Source: Coprinopsis marcescibilis
Lineage: Eukaryota; Basidiomycota; Agaricomycetes; Agaricales; Psathyrellaceae
Reading direction: 5' to 3'
Assembly (NCBI GenBank): GCA_004369085.1
Contig: ML210162.1
Coordinates: 1 to 64,000 of the forward strand
Length of the DNA: 64,000 nt
Shown: positions 1-12,637 of the stretch, piece after piece
How the letters are laid out: each line of letters opens with the position of its first letter
How positions within the stretch are numbered: the stretch's first letter is position 1
Position numbers and translations under genes: made by a program
Notes under the pieces: generated by a model
Told to the model about the DNA's origin: nothing
Databases searched by the model: none
What the model saw: the letters and a program-made list of their open reading frames with translations, nothing else

Positions 1-2505
1 TGCAGAGGCAGTAAAGACAATTGGATAGCTCTATAGAATACAGAATAGGGATACCAGTATTTATACTGTATAGGAGAGGCTATGTAAAGTGTTCATGTGC
101 AGTCGTATCACATGTAGATAAGAGTATCAATAAGCATATAGCAATGTCCGACTAGATATGAGTCATAAGAGATAAAAATGAGTAAGACCGAAGGCATAGC
201 CGTATGGCTGCGTACATAGCATATGATATGGAATGGAGAGACAAGTAAACAAGTATGCAATGTAGAATTCCAACAGACGCAATGGTTGACCGTATCATTC
301 GAGGTTGATATTCCTTTCATGCGCAAGCACGCTCCATATCAATGTTAATCGCGGAACAGTCACCGTGCAGACAGGTCTAATCACATCCCTCGTCGCCACT
401 CTCGATTTAATATTCTTTTTAAGCGACGTACGTCGAAAAGCTGTTTGTCCCTTTCTGGAGTCCTTGCTGATTTCAGCGCCGCTGTAGCCCTCCGGAATGT
501 CTGTTTCTTCTCTATGGCCGATGCATCAATACTAAAGACATCCTAGACATCTGATTTTTAACTTTTCGTTGTGCAAGCTGTACACCAATTCGCTGATGAG
601 CAGCTTGAATTCCAGAAATGGCTGGCGACTTGCCTCCTCTGACATTAGTGTTGAAACTGGGTCTTCACAGGAGATGGAATCTGAATCAAACATTTCTTAC
701 CCCTCACAGTCGGGTAGCCCGAAACACCGACATAGCGTATCTACGGTGGGGTAAAATTCGTTGCGCTGCATTGCCCTGCTGACATAAAAGGCGTACTCCC
801 AGATTTACACCCATGCTTTATCGCCGCTGAAGCCAGAATAACCTGCAGTGGAAACCATTCTCTCGACCTTCCAAGAACAGCTTTAACGAATTCCAGACCA
901 GAATTATACAACCTTTTGTAAACAACAAGTCGGGGCGTTCATGAAATAGCCCTGGTCATGGTGTCTACATACGATATCTTATGAAATGTGTGTGTTGCTA
1001 AAACAGGGTAGACTACCGTTTCTGGAGAAGCCATCCAGAAGTATCGCTGGTGACTGCCTCTTTCCGTGATACTGACCTTCTGCCTGGCCCCTCAGTACCT
1101 GCGACAGGTAACTGCTTCAATTTCTAGCCACGCGATGACCAGTTAGTTCAATTTGGCCTATCCCTCCTAAATCCGGGTCCTCCACTCGACGTGAATTGAT
1201 CCTGATCGGCCTAGCCGTGCTTTCGTCTTCAAGGTTTGGAAATCGTGCATATGCGCATATCGGATATCTTGCAGCACGCTTGAAAGTTGAATCTGACACC
1301 TTCTGGCCGTATTCAATGTACAAAGGAAAGGACAATGTACTGGTGAGCCAGTTAGGGCCATGGTCCTGTCACTGTCTGTCAATGGATAGGGGCTTCCGGC
1401 GATTCCCAGAGAAGTGCCGGTTGCGACTCCGCTGCCTGCCCTAAAGCGTAGGTGCAGGGAACTGCCAATCTTAATTGTCTGGATTCCTTTGGAGCAGTTT
1501 CTCCCCAACCATGAGGTTGTTTGCGAATGAGCATGTAAGTCTCTTATCAATGCATCCATTTCAACGAATGTGTAACTGATAAACGCTCCAGCCGCTCTGT
1601 CGGTGCCCGGGATTTGGCTTAGGAGCTGGCTGCGTGGCCCTGGATAGTGTACGTCGACATTCCCTTTCCCCCTCGCCCCCTTTCGCATCCCGCCTTGGAT
1701 TAATTATTTATTGTCCTCGTTCACAACATAGGTTTCACTTGGGCCCGAGAATGAGCTGCCCGCCATGGATGTGGAATTAGGAACTGGATAGTGCGGCCCT
1801 GTAAGATGTGAGTATCAACCATTTGGATCAGCCCTTCACCTTTTGCTAACTCGCCTTTTGCTAGGACTTGAGTATCATCTGGGCGCCATAGGAGTTGTCT
1901 GCCACTCTTGGATCGATGTGTTTCAATTTCCCTCTGGTTGTATGGTAGCGGCGGTTACACGTTAACCGGGTCCGTGTATGTGTTTCCTCTTCCTTTATAC
2001 TTGAAAAGTTGACTCATCCGGTCTGCAGTAGACTCCCTGCTCTGCCAGAGTATGGGAAGTATTGTTGTGTAGCACATCTGTGCTCACATGTTCCTTTCGC
2101 AGGTTCTGTTCTCGAGTTAAGGGAGAATAGATGTCAACGAGAGAGAATTCAGTTTGCTGGAGGATGTGGCTGCTTTGGAGCGCCTCCCTGCCAGTTTCTT
2201 ATCCGAGCATTGCTACTGCTGCAAAGCAGTTGAGCGATTCTTGTCGGTGTTCGTGAGGTTCGAAATGATCTTCGCGAATATAATTTTTCAAAATTAATTA
2301 CCCCAGGCCATCCTTCCGACGTTGACTGTGTAGCTTCCTGATCAGTTGTTGTATAGTTGATGTTGACTACTTCCGAATGCCAATATAGTAGGTTGTAGAG
2401 TTCATTGAAAGTCAGTGAGTACAGAAAACAAATCAAGGTATTCTCATTGTGCTATTTGGTGAAGACTGGTCTCCAGCCTAGTTTGTGTATCTAGAAGATT
2501 GCCTG
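1..2505. other. no supported gene
   Basis: No recognisable gene. Open frames are short and overlap on both strands. The longest, 173 codons on the minus strand at 1167-1688, has no recognisable motif. A decayed gene or long UTRs cannot be excluded. Confidence 0.5.
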
Positions 2506-3651
2506 TTATGTACTTAATGACACTGCTACTCTCCCTGCATTCCTGAATGTCTCCAAAGCCTCCCATGCGCTGCCAGAGATGACACTTTCCCGAGCCAGCT
2601 GAGTACCGTGCACGTAATCTCTGGCGATACCAGCGACGACAAGGAGTGCAGAAGCGTTGATCAGGACGAAGTCGAGAACAGGGGTAAGTGTTTCGGGAAT
2701 TTGACTGCCAGAGGTAAGCAATGTTTTGAATGTAGCAGCATTTTCTTGAGGAGATCCTCCGCCAACCTCTGCAAGGGCGTGTACGGGTATTCCGAAGTCT
2801 TTCGGGTTGAGAACCTTTTCGGCGATTGAGCCATCACCGCGCAGTTCCCAAGCGTGGGTGGGCCCTGCACAGCTGATCTCGTCCAAGCCCTCGAATCCAC
2901 ACACGACCAATGCCCGTTCAACCCCACCTTCCCTCAGTGACTTCGCGAACGCCAATCCTATTTCGGGAACAGCGACACCCAGAACCATTCCGCGAGGATT
3001 TGCCGGGTTTATCAACGGGCCAAGCACGTTGAACATTGTGCGGAAAGGGAGGGATTTGCGGTAAGGAGCGATCGATGCCATCGCTGGGTGATAGTGAGGG
3101 GCGAGAATGAAGGTGAATGGGACCCTTGGGATGGGCATCGGCGTCCCCGGTGAAGGTGCAGTGAATAGACAATCGAGAGATTCCAGGAGATCTGCAGACC
3201 CAGACGACGACGTCGAGGCTCGACTTCCGTGCTAACAGAGAGATTAGGGTTGTATTAAAAGAAGATGGAGAGGTAAATAAAGTACCTTGATAACGCGTGC
3301 GCCAGCTCCTGCAGCGACAATTGCAGCAGTAGTGCTGACATTGAAGAGGTTGTATCCGTCGCCTCCTGTACCGACGATGTCGACGACAAAATCGTCTTCG
3401 AGTTGCTGGACTGCCGCCTTGAGTGCGCGCTCCCGGAGAACGGAAGCAGCTGCGGTCAGATATTCAGGCCTTCTCTCGATTCGGTGAATATGCAGAGCAG
3501 TCAAGAATGCACCGATTTGCGATGGGTGAAGGACATCGGGGGTGAACAAATGGTTGAGGGCAAGCTTTAGATCGTCGGAACTGAAATATTCTGGTGTCTC
3601 CACCAGTCGTTTGAGCAGAGGTCGGAAGGTTTGCTGGGTGAATTGTGTCAT
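2506..3651 (-). CDS. TRP4: anthranilate phosphoribosyltransferase
   Basis: Transfers the phosphoribosyl group of PRPP to anthranilate, the second committed step of tryptophan synthesis, in the cytosol. Two exons (3651-3286 and 3231-2506) joined across a 54-nt GT-AG intron give 363 residues, close to the yeast enzyme. Seen: the PRPP loop GTGGDG in exon 1; KHGSRASTSSSGSADLLE spanning the splice, which corresponds to the family's KHGN-R-SS-SGSAD-LE motif; and FNVLGPLINPA in exon 2. The start at 3651 opens an N-terminal helical region (LKRLVETPEYFSSDDL) typical of the family. The next gene upstream on the same strand is ATP phosphoribosyltransferase, another PRPP consumer. No disruption is seen. 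Confidence 0.96.
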
Positions 3652-4245
3652 TATGGTCGAGGTTCGGGATGAAGACGTGTCGAAATCAAAGAAACCTTGT
3701 GAATGAGTCAGTTTACATAAAAAAACAGTTGCATTGGCTGAATGTTGACCATTACATACTCAGCTTTGGGGCCGCCATTAGCGACGGTCGACCCTCCGTG
3801 CGCATCGAAACCGAATACATCGGGAACGTAGATGAATACCACTTGAGAGCTTATGTGGAGTGGATGAAAGCTTAAATCCAATACCGAAGTGAGGCTAAAT
3901 CGTTCTTTGGGACCGCTGTTGCTCGTGTGAGGATCCTGCCATGAGATTCCAGCAGAATAGTCACTCCCAGCGGCCACTGAACAGTTGTTGGAGAACGAGA
4001 GAGCATTTCAATGGACCGAAAGAATGCATTAGAGTGAAACGTAATGAACACAGTTCCGAGTAGCTGTCAACGTGCAATAAGTCTCTGGCCCATGCGGTTT
4101 GGTCTCCGCGCGAATTCCAGAAACGGCAATCCAGCCCCTTTCTTTCCAAATGTGACGGTTTCTCTGCCTCTCAATAGAAATTCACCGGCTTCCCAAAGTC
4201 AAGATCAAGCAAGATTTATATCGTGTTGAATACCAAGAAGCAATC
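3652..4245. other. spacer between TRP4 and HIS1
   Basis: About 590 bp holding the TRP4 promoter/5' UTR and the HIS1 3' end. Overlapping short open frames on both strands look like chance. I could not identify a regulatory motif with confidence. Confidence 0.5.
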
Positions 4246-5468
4246 TTATACTCTGCAATTATCAAGGTTGAAGATTATAAGATCTTCCGCCCCTATCCTT
4301 CCAAGATCGTCCATAATCTGAGCGGCCTTCTTTTTCTCGACCATTGCGCTGACAGCAACCCAGTTGTCTTGCTCAAGGGGGCTGATAGTCGCTGCCCTCC
4401 GTCCCGGGGTGATTCTGGTCGCTGCCTCCATATGGGTTCTCTCTACATTGTACTGTATGTAGACGTATTTTGATGCAGCAATGACGCCGGCAATTCGCTT
4501 GGTGATCATCTCGATGATAGGATCGAATTGGGGATTTTTTGGTTTGGTCGACTTGATCAGGACGGCTTCGGTCTCAAGCACTGTTGAAATGGCGTGCAGA
4601 CCGGCGGCTCGCATCGTGTCTCCCGACTCTATAAACACAGTTAGGTCAGTACAGGACAATTTAAGATTTCCAGGGACGTACCGACGAGATCGACTAGAAG
4701 AGATCGTTGGTCAGAATCAAATGGACGAAAAGCGACATAGAGACGCACTAATGCCGTCTGCGAGCCCGAGAGAACAAGCGGCTTCAACACTTCCACCGAC
4801 ATATTCGATCTTCGTTCGTTGTTCGCCTTTGAGGCCAAGTTTATCGTCAATTTCACCAAAGTAGCGAGCGGCGACCACCTCGAAGCTTGTAACAACCCGC
4901 TTGCCAGCTAGGTCTGTCGATGTTTTGCAAGGCGATGATTCTGGAACTTGCACTTGTAACGAACACTTTCCAAAGTTCAGTCGAAGGATCTCTGTCACGA
5001 AGTCCTCCATCGCTCCCTCCAGGACAACATCATGGCCAGTTATTCCAAGGTCGATATTTCCCTTCCCTACGAACGACGGAATATCCGAAGCTGGCAAGAA
5101 GACGCTGTACGGTCGTTAACCCCTTGAACCTTACGCAAAATTCAGTGCTTACAGTGCAATCGGATGGTTAAGAGCCACGCAGACATCTAATCTGTTCGGT
5201 CTGCGGAATTGGATGTCGGCGCCTATGATGGTTTAAACTTTTGAGATGGTTGACCGGCATCTAGAAGCCCACCAGCCAGAATGCTTAAACATTTTTCATG
5301 AAGCCTTCCTGCGCGCTATCAGCAACGACCATTGACCGGTTTAGATGTCGAAAGCACCTTTCTTTGGGATTGCGAATAGCATTCGACCTTCCAGCGATTC
5401 GGCGTCTACGTACTGATCTGAGTAGTCTTTCAGATCGACAAGGAGGTGTGGTACGCACTCATTGCCAT
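4246..5468 (-). CDS. HIS1: ATP phosphoribosyltransferase
   Basis: Condenses ATP with PRPP, the first and feedback-controlled step of histidine synthesis. Seven exons were joined by hand: 5468-5459, 5417-5358, 5308-5273, 5222-5153, 5104-4749, 4693-4682 and 4628-4246. They total 927 nt (308 residues) with no stop, so the model is self-consistent. Seen: MLFAIPKKGRLHEKCLSIL and GADIQFRRPNRLDV near the N-terminus, VGKGNIDLGITGHDV, and ADGIVDLVESGDTMRAAGL, which is restored only when the 12-nt micro-exon 4682-4693 is included. The C-terminal regulatory domain (about 100 residues, ending IIFNLDNCRV) is present. The start is chosen because a 41-nt first intron links MAMN to the family N-terminus; the first exon codes only 10 nt, so it is the least certain part. 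Confidence 0.95.
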
Positions 5469-6180
5469 CGTGGATCAAAACCGTGTATAGAGGTATCCAA
5501 CGGTTTTAAATGGGTTGAAAAGGGTATATCGCGGTTTGAGTCAGGAGCGCAAGCTTTTGCTTGGCGACTTTCAAAAAGTTTAAGCTTCCGGCCCGGGGGT
5601 AACAACGGCGCGCCGCATACTCAGTGGCTGTGCATCCTGATCGCTGGGTTTCTGATGATTCCATGGTCCACCAGGGTCCGCCCCAACCACCATCGTTTTC
5701 GGACAAGGAAGGGTACTTGAACAGAGTATGTGGAGTAATCGAGCCAAAAGAGCTTGAGAGAAGACTCAAGGAAGGTACCGTCCATTTATTACTTTACCTA
5801 ATGGTGGAAATCACGATTAATGAAGTAGCTCCTTCTCAGAAACTACCTTATGGATGTCTCCTCGAGCTTATATTAGAGGAACTGCCGATGAGGATCTTCG
5901 GTTACAGCGACAAAAATAAACGAGTGCAACGCAACGCACCACAATGCCGAGGATTCATTGCGTGTTTATTACTCCTACCCAGGCAACACGTTTCTAGAAT
6001 CCTTAGCTTACCATTCTTGAGACTTCTCGAACGCCAGGTCATCATCCCTTGCTCCCCGTACTGCGCCTTAGCCCCTGCTCTATTTTGGGAACACAGGGCG
6101 TCTATCCGTGCTTATAAACCGGTGGCTTGTGAGCTTATCTGGACCCACTTTCTCACAATCGCACACGGGACTCGAGTGGG
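5469..6180. other. divergent intergenic region
   Basis: Lies between the HIS1 start (minus) and the gene beginning at 6181 (plus), so it should carry both promoters. A plus-strand frame open from 5624 to 6328 is not in the frame of the downstream protein and shows no motif; it is probably leader or chance. Confidence 0.45.
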
Positions 6181-7601
6181 ATGGCGCCGACCAACGACAA
6201 GTCTCCTTGGAGGAATTCCACGTTCATCATGCCCTCAAACTACACGACACCGACCAAATCTCCCAGAGGGCGACCAGTGTCGACCTGGGGAGCTAGGAAA
6301 GTGTCGACACCTGCAGATGCGCCTGTGATTCTTCCTCCGGATCGTGATATACATGAAGGGCTCAAAGAAGAGTCTTTGTCGACCATCGACAAGCCATCGG
6401 CTACGAAAAGCGATGAAGACATACGCATTAAGGACTGTCAGTACATTGGTTCGTACAGCTGGACAGATCGCGAGACTCCCACTATTATCGTACCAGGTAG
6501 GAGGACTCGTACCATTGAAACCTTTTGTGGCGTGCTGATTTTACCTTCGGCAGGTGCTCCCCCTCAATGGCAAGGCCGAAGTGCCCCTTACAACGTTCAA
6601 CCAGATCGGGGCATCTTTTTCTCGGACCAGAACGGTTACCGATGCCCAAAAACACCCTTGCTGCCCCTGATCACCGCAGTCAACACTAGGGCTGAAGCAG
6701 CCTATCAGCTTGAATTCGACTGGTCCGATGTCGATTTTGTGCTCGATCGCAATGCTCTGCGCAAGCTTGTTCGGTGGGCAAGGGGAGATAACCCGAGGGA
6801 TTTCCGACTTGACCTCCAGTTGGCTGGGAGAAAGACCGTCCTTGTGAATCGATGGGAGAAGCGAACTCGAGAGATATTCAATGGGCGTACCTTTGGTTTC
6901 GGCTTTGAAAAGGCCTCCACGCTGCCCGTTCCCGATTGCCGGGAGGCCACAGGTCATCACAGGATCATATCCTACGTAAGGACCTTTCCTGCTGGGTAAA
7001 TCAGTCTACTAAATCAAAACCATTCTAGGATCTCAATGGCTTGAAGCTGGTCGTACGATTCGAGGTCGACGCTTGCATCCCGCCCCCTCGAAATTACACT
7101 CGTAGGAGTGTTGCTACGATGGACGAGATAACAGCGTCGCTATCGGGTGTAGTGCTTGACCAGGCTCCGTCCGCTGACGGAGACAAACCGAAAATCAACA
7201 TCATAAAAGCTGGCTATGAAGTGTCGCCATCTGCCACCATGGAGCTCTCCACGCGATCGGAATACAAGCAACATGAATACGATTTCAAGGAACTGTATCC
7301 ACAGCTATTCTTCTCTCAGACAACGCACCACGTCCTCGCGATACACAACCGTGGTCGCTTCACCGCAATCAACAGACGAAAGCTCGGTTCTCCCGAATTT
7401 CAGGAGTTGGAGGATGAGATGCAGCCCTATTTCAAGGTGGTGCGGAAGGCCCTGGATGCCATTCGATCCCTTGTCGTTAAACACGGGGAGCACGGGCGAA
7501 TTAGCATTCTCTGCAAGAATGGTCAACTCAAGGTGTATGAACGGATCAGCCAGGATAGCTGTCTTCCGGACCACCTCATGGAGCTCTTCAAGGAAACGTA
7601 A
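6181..7601 (+). CDS. conserved fungal protein of unknown function
   Basis: Three exons (6181-6496, 6554-6975, 7029-7601) join in frame across two short GT-AG introns. Conserved-looking landmarks are CQYIGSYSWTDRETPTIIVPG, APPQW, FSDQNGYRCPKTPLLPL, DRNALRKLVRW, FGFGFEKA and TGHHRIISYDLNGLKLVVRF. This layout matches, from memory, a widespread fungal family that databases often label geranylgeranyl pyrophosphate synthetase. I see no DDxxD prenyl-synthase motif, so that label is probably a copied error. The first about 85 residues are polar and low in complexity. The start at 6181 is the first ATG of the frame; an earlier exon is possible. The real activity is unknown. Confidence 0.8.
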
Positions 7602-10600
7602 TGTGGTGTGCCTTGGAGACCGCTCCACTGGATCCACATTTTGCGTGCAACAGTGGCCATCACCTTCTTCTTCTGCTGTTACAGTGTGGCGTTTTACGTT
7701 TCGTATACACGTATGCTGAACTTTTATGCTCCATGTCGTCCACCCTTTCGTTTTTGGTACTTCTCCGACGCCTTCAAGTTCCCACCGTACCTTGCATATC
7801 CTTGTTCAATCTTCGGCCCTGGAATTGGCACTTCTCGCTAGTCAGAATAATCTTCTATGTAACAAGGCACCCTGGAAGCGTGATTACTCTGAAGCATTGC
7901 AACACATTTAATTTTCTGTGACGGAGCCTGAGATAATCGAGGCTCCTGTTAGACAGAGGACGGGCCGGCCCTGTTCCGGAAGTCCAGGAAGCACGGACAA
8001 CATTGGGCCTAATTCACTGAGCGAGCCACAAATGATTTGTAGGAAGGCATCGCACTGAAAGGACTCGTGGAACATAGTGCTGTCTATGGCGGCCTTTGCT
8101 GTTGGAAGAGCGGCTGTGGTCATTAAACGGTCAGATGAGAACCGGTAGTTCCAGCCAGGGTAGCGAGTCGGAAGAAATTCGGGGACGCGGGCTTTCAGCA
8201 ACGGTCGTTGAGAAAGATTGGCGGTAAGAGCTTGTGATCCCTTTGGTCAACCCAGAATTTTGAGGAGGGCCACCCTTCAGGCCCCATGATGTTCTATCTG
8301 GCCAAGAGGCATAATCCTAATCGTGATGCGTAGATTGTTAGACGTTGAACGGCGATTGGCGAGTCCCATCATTGATGAGTTTCTTGGCCCAATTTTGGAC
8401 CGGCCGACAAGGTCGCTGTAGAGGTCGAGCGAGCAGTGAAATGCGTCAATGACTACCTGAATCCTGGTATACGACCACAGTGGAATGGTCCCTACCTTTA
8501 CTCTCGACGCATCTGGATCAGTGACTCGTCTTCTGAAGTTCCCCAGAGAACGACGCACACACTTGCGGATGTATATCTCTAATCGGCGTGACAGAGATAT
8601 TTCAACCAGCCTCACGACATTACAAACAACATCTTCCTTCCCATTGATAGGGAGGCAGTTGGTACCACAGTCTTGTGATCATTGAATCCAGAACGTCCTT
8701 CACACCTGCGACATGTCAAGAAACGGGAGCCTGAGAGCACCCACAGAAACCGCAACATTCTCGAATCCAAGACCGGCCTTTCGTCGGCGTCGTTCGGAGC
8801 GTAGAGCAGCCACCCATGCCAAATTGCGCGTTGCAGAAGGCCTTCTATTATTAGCGGACGTAGTTTGGAACCTTTGCCAGTGTGACCAGTGAGTCGTGAC
8901 CATTTCTGTTTCCTTTTCGCCATTTCCCTTGGGGAAATCTCGTGTTCGAGACTGAGAATTCATTCTATAGTAGGGGACATAAAAGGAGATTAGAACGCCT
9001 TCCATCAACGAAGATTATCGGCGAAAGAAGCACTTGCGCTTGCACCTGTTTTGTCGCATCGGGAAATGCCTCACAGAGGCGATCTGGTCATTTTAGTGGT
9101 AAATGGACTTGTGATTCGAATGGACTAAGCCGTACCTGGTGTCACAAACGCTCCCAGGCGTCAAGGCAGCTTTGTGAGTGTCAGAAGGTGTCAAAAGTGT
9201 GACCCACTTCATGCTGAACTTGACTTTACGGGCCTTCCGTCGTTGTGGACTGGAACATCACTGATTTTTGCCGCTCCTGACATCAGCGCAAGTCTCCGGG
9301 TAAACAGTTCAGTATACGCCCGTCGCAGTATCCCGCACATCAGCCGTGAGTTCGAGGCGATAGCATGCATATTGGGCGCACAGAGCCAGCTGTGTGCCCA
9401 GAGAATGTGGGGAAGCGGGGGGCGCTTCGGACACGCGACAACCAGCTTCCACGTTCGCGAAAATCTTATCGAAAAATAAAGCCCCATGAGGACACGGCGC
9501 AGCGCAACACGTTGCCAGAGAACATCGTCTGCATCATCAGTTAGGATGACAGGGGGTAGGGACATGGCGCGCAGCGCGAGCTCGGCGAAACTGCGGAGGA
9601 GAAAACAATTTTTTGGTCGCAAGATTGCTGTCAAAGTTATTCGTGTTTGTTTATGCAGTGTTGAATCCGTCGGCGCGTCGCGGAAATCTCGCTGAAATCA
9701 CTACCTCGAGCACTCCATAACCCTTGTCATCGACAGTCGTGAGGCGTTACACAGGCTGATCGTTCAGAGCCTTTGGTGTTAACACATGGTAGCCACTGTT
9801 TAAAGCGTCATGATGGCACCAGGAAGTGAATACCTTAAGCTCTGGAACCGTCAGATTGACCAGTACAGGACGAGGTCAATGGAAAAAAATTGTGCGGCGC
9901 GAGCCGAAAGTCGAACCAGGGCAAAGCTGAGATGCGGTCAACTAGATACGCAGCAGAAATCGTTTATTTTTGCTGGGAGACGTACAAGGTCATGGTTATC
10001 TTCCAAGAACCAAAGTCTGCACATTCCGCTTCCGGCGTTTACTGTAAAGCACGGCAATGTCACCAGAATTTAGCCAGGAGAAGGTAGAACTCTAAGAGAC
10101 ACGGATGTCGAGCAAACAAGGGGTAAATTCAGTCTCCAGAAGTCGAAGGCTTGTTCACGGGTTCCAGATACTCTGCGAGAAGAAGCAAGCAGGCCATAGG
10201 CAGCCGGTTGATTATAACTGAAAGAAGGCAGTCAATTTCCGCAAGGGGTCTGAAGCATTGCGGAAATTAGGTATAGCCAACTCCTTTGGCGAAGTTATGC
10301 GTGCGCCTGGAGGGGCTGGAAGAACAGTAGTCCCGTGGTGGTGATGCGTGCATGAGTAAAGGAAGAGGTAAAGGTGATCAGAACCTCCTGACGTCGACCT
10401 TGCCAGGGAAGAGAGAAGCGGTCAGCAGTTGCTAGAACGCCACATCTGCAAAAGCATGAGACGCGAACACATTTGAGTGTCTCCCACATGATGCATGAGG
10501 TACCACAAAGGGGACCGGTTCTACATCGGTATACGACGAGGGCAGGTGGTTGATCACTGTAAGGGATAACGATGATGGTTAGCATGCTTCTGAAGCACAT

Positions 10601-11731
10601 AAAGGCGTGGAAGGTTCCTCGCAGAACATCACAAAGCAAAACCTAGAAGAGCGACGATTGCAACGTCAAGTGCCACATTGAATGAGTGCTGAGTAACTCG
10701 CGTCTTCCAATGACCAAGGATATGGCGACATTGAAGCTTGAAGCTCAATGCTCCACTTGCAAACGAAACAGGCGTTTGACAGCATGCTGCAAGGAGATCG
10801 GGATCTTGCTCCAAAGGTAGAATGCATGTAGGTATAATTGATATTAAATTTGTATGTGCGACTGTAGATATAATCGAAGAATTGGCTAGACATCTAAGGG
10901 GAAAGCGGCGTCAGAAAGTTGTCTTGTCGAGTAAAAAAAAAACAAAAAAGGTCAGAAGGAAGGCAACGGAAAAATCCACACGGTTTTGCGCTCTCGGGTT
11001 AACGTCCGTGGACATTTTACATCCGTAATGCTTCATCATGATGTGCTCGAAAGCTAAAACCAGTATAAAGAAGCTCACCTTGGTACTTCACGCGTAGTGC
11101 GATGCGGTGACCTCGACAACAACCACCCATCGACGACCATACACACAGGGTTGTGATTCAGGCGCATGAGGGGACAACAACCACACGATGGCGAGGACAA
11201 GAAGAAAAAATTCGCGTCGTCCTTGTCTCCCGACAGCTTTCCCACGCTCTTGATCTTGAGGACCAAGCACATACAAATATCCCTCCTGGTACCCTTTCTG
11301 TCAATGGTCGCGGTGTAAAAGGGTGGAAATATTTGGTATCCAGTAGAGTAATCTATATAGCTACTCGAACAGACTGCATTAACGAAAGTCAGCTGAAAGC
11401 CTACGCCATCCATTGAGTAGCTACGAGTCACAGCATGACGACACCTTCCATTCAAGGATCAAGGAGAAGTGTGAAATGGCAATCACAACTACAAACAGTC
11501 AGGTAGGAACAGGTTGGGGCAAGTCTAACGGATGCTAAGTAAGGATGTCGCATGAAGAACAATAAGTAAGTGCGTAAAGACGAATGAACAGTCGCAGATG
11601 TTTGACCGGGATCACAAGTTGATTGAAGGAGCGCTGCACCATACGCCTGTATCAACCAATCAATAAATGTCACGTTTGTCCAACTCAAAAGCCAAACCGA
11701 CCACGTCCTAGAGAAGAGGTATTATGGATGT
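7602..11731. other. 4.1-kb gene-poor stretch
   Basis: No supported gene. Minus-strand frames at 8277-8615, 8612-8923 and 9209-9634 (up to 141 codons) have no recognisable domain and no clear splice-joined model. A run of A is present near 10933. The stretch may hold UTRs, an lncRNA or decayed sequence. Confidence 0.45.
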
Positions 11732-12637
11732 CTACAGCAAGAATGATGAGAGTGCCAGAACCAATGCTCCAGCTGCCGCGGCGACTCCGCCCGCCTGGAA
11801 TGACCGAGTTGGTGAAGCAGCAGAGCGGGTCTCAAGGATTTCGTCTTCTGGGAGAGAGCGGCGCTGATTTCCATCAACCCGAATCCAGGTTTCGTTGCGC
11901 AGCGGCCTTGTTGGGTGCATTGTCGGCGTTTCTGAAACGAGGAATTGTGGGGCAACAGGCGACCCGTCGAACCGGAAGAGGTGGAGTTTGTAGCCGTCTG
12001 AACGATCATTGAATATTCTCCACTGTACGAAGGTTTCCCGGAAGTTGTAGGTTTCGATAAAGTTAGATTCAGCAGCGCATGGGTCTTGAACTTGCTGGAA
12101 GCCGTCCGGGAATGGATCCATTGTGATTGTTCCGTTACTATTCAAAGTATATTCGCCATGAACCCAAACCATGACACCCTGGATACATCTTGGGTCAGTG
12201 GCTAAAATAAAGGATTAGACGGTCTCTAAGAGAAGCAAATTAGCTGTAGACCGACCGTTGCTGTTGAACCGGTATCGAGCGATTTCATAATAGCCATCCT
12301 CAGTACTAAAGCAGGTAAGCCGAGACAGTCAATTCGAGGTTGGAGACCACTTACAAAGAGTACGATTCGCCGGTGTTCGGGGGGTAGTTGAAAAGGAGAG
12401 TTGCAGGATCAACGAATGCCTATTTGTATGTTAGCGTCCGGTGCAAAATATGGGGAATCGGGGTGAACTTACCGGACCCGTCCTCACAGCGGTACTCCCT
12501 GTCGACCAAGTACCATAGATTACCGTAGCATTATGAGCGTTATTAAAGTCGATGTCAGGCAGTGGGTCGGTATCTTGAGCAGTCGTGAATCGGGCCAGCG
12601 ATGCGAGGACCACAGCTGCTAGTGGTGTGAGAATCAT
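11732..12637 (-). CDS. ROT1: ROT1-like ER chaperone, cell-wall biogenesis
   Basis: Rot1 is an essential ER-membrane chaperone that supports glycosylation and beta-1,6-glucan assembly. Four exons join in frame. Seen: an N-terminal signal peptide (MILTPLAAVVLASLARFTTA), then the family hallmark YGTWSTGSTAVRTGPAF, then EDGYYEIARYRFNSNATDPR followed by the GVMVWVHGEYTLNSNGT segment, N-glycosylation sequons, and a C-terminal hydrophobic tail (AAAAGALVLALSSFLL) that would anchor it in the membrane. Introns interrupt after VRTGP, after ESYSF and after RFNSN. The frame starts at the only upstream ATG giving a signal peptide. Confidence 0.92.

Noticed and set aside
1167..1688. 173-codon minus-strand frame
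   Set aside because: No domain, poor composition, overlapped by frames on the other strand; not enough to call a gene.
9209..9634. 141-codon minus-strand frame
   Set aside because: No recognisable motif and no partner exons; a similar open frame exists on the plus strand.
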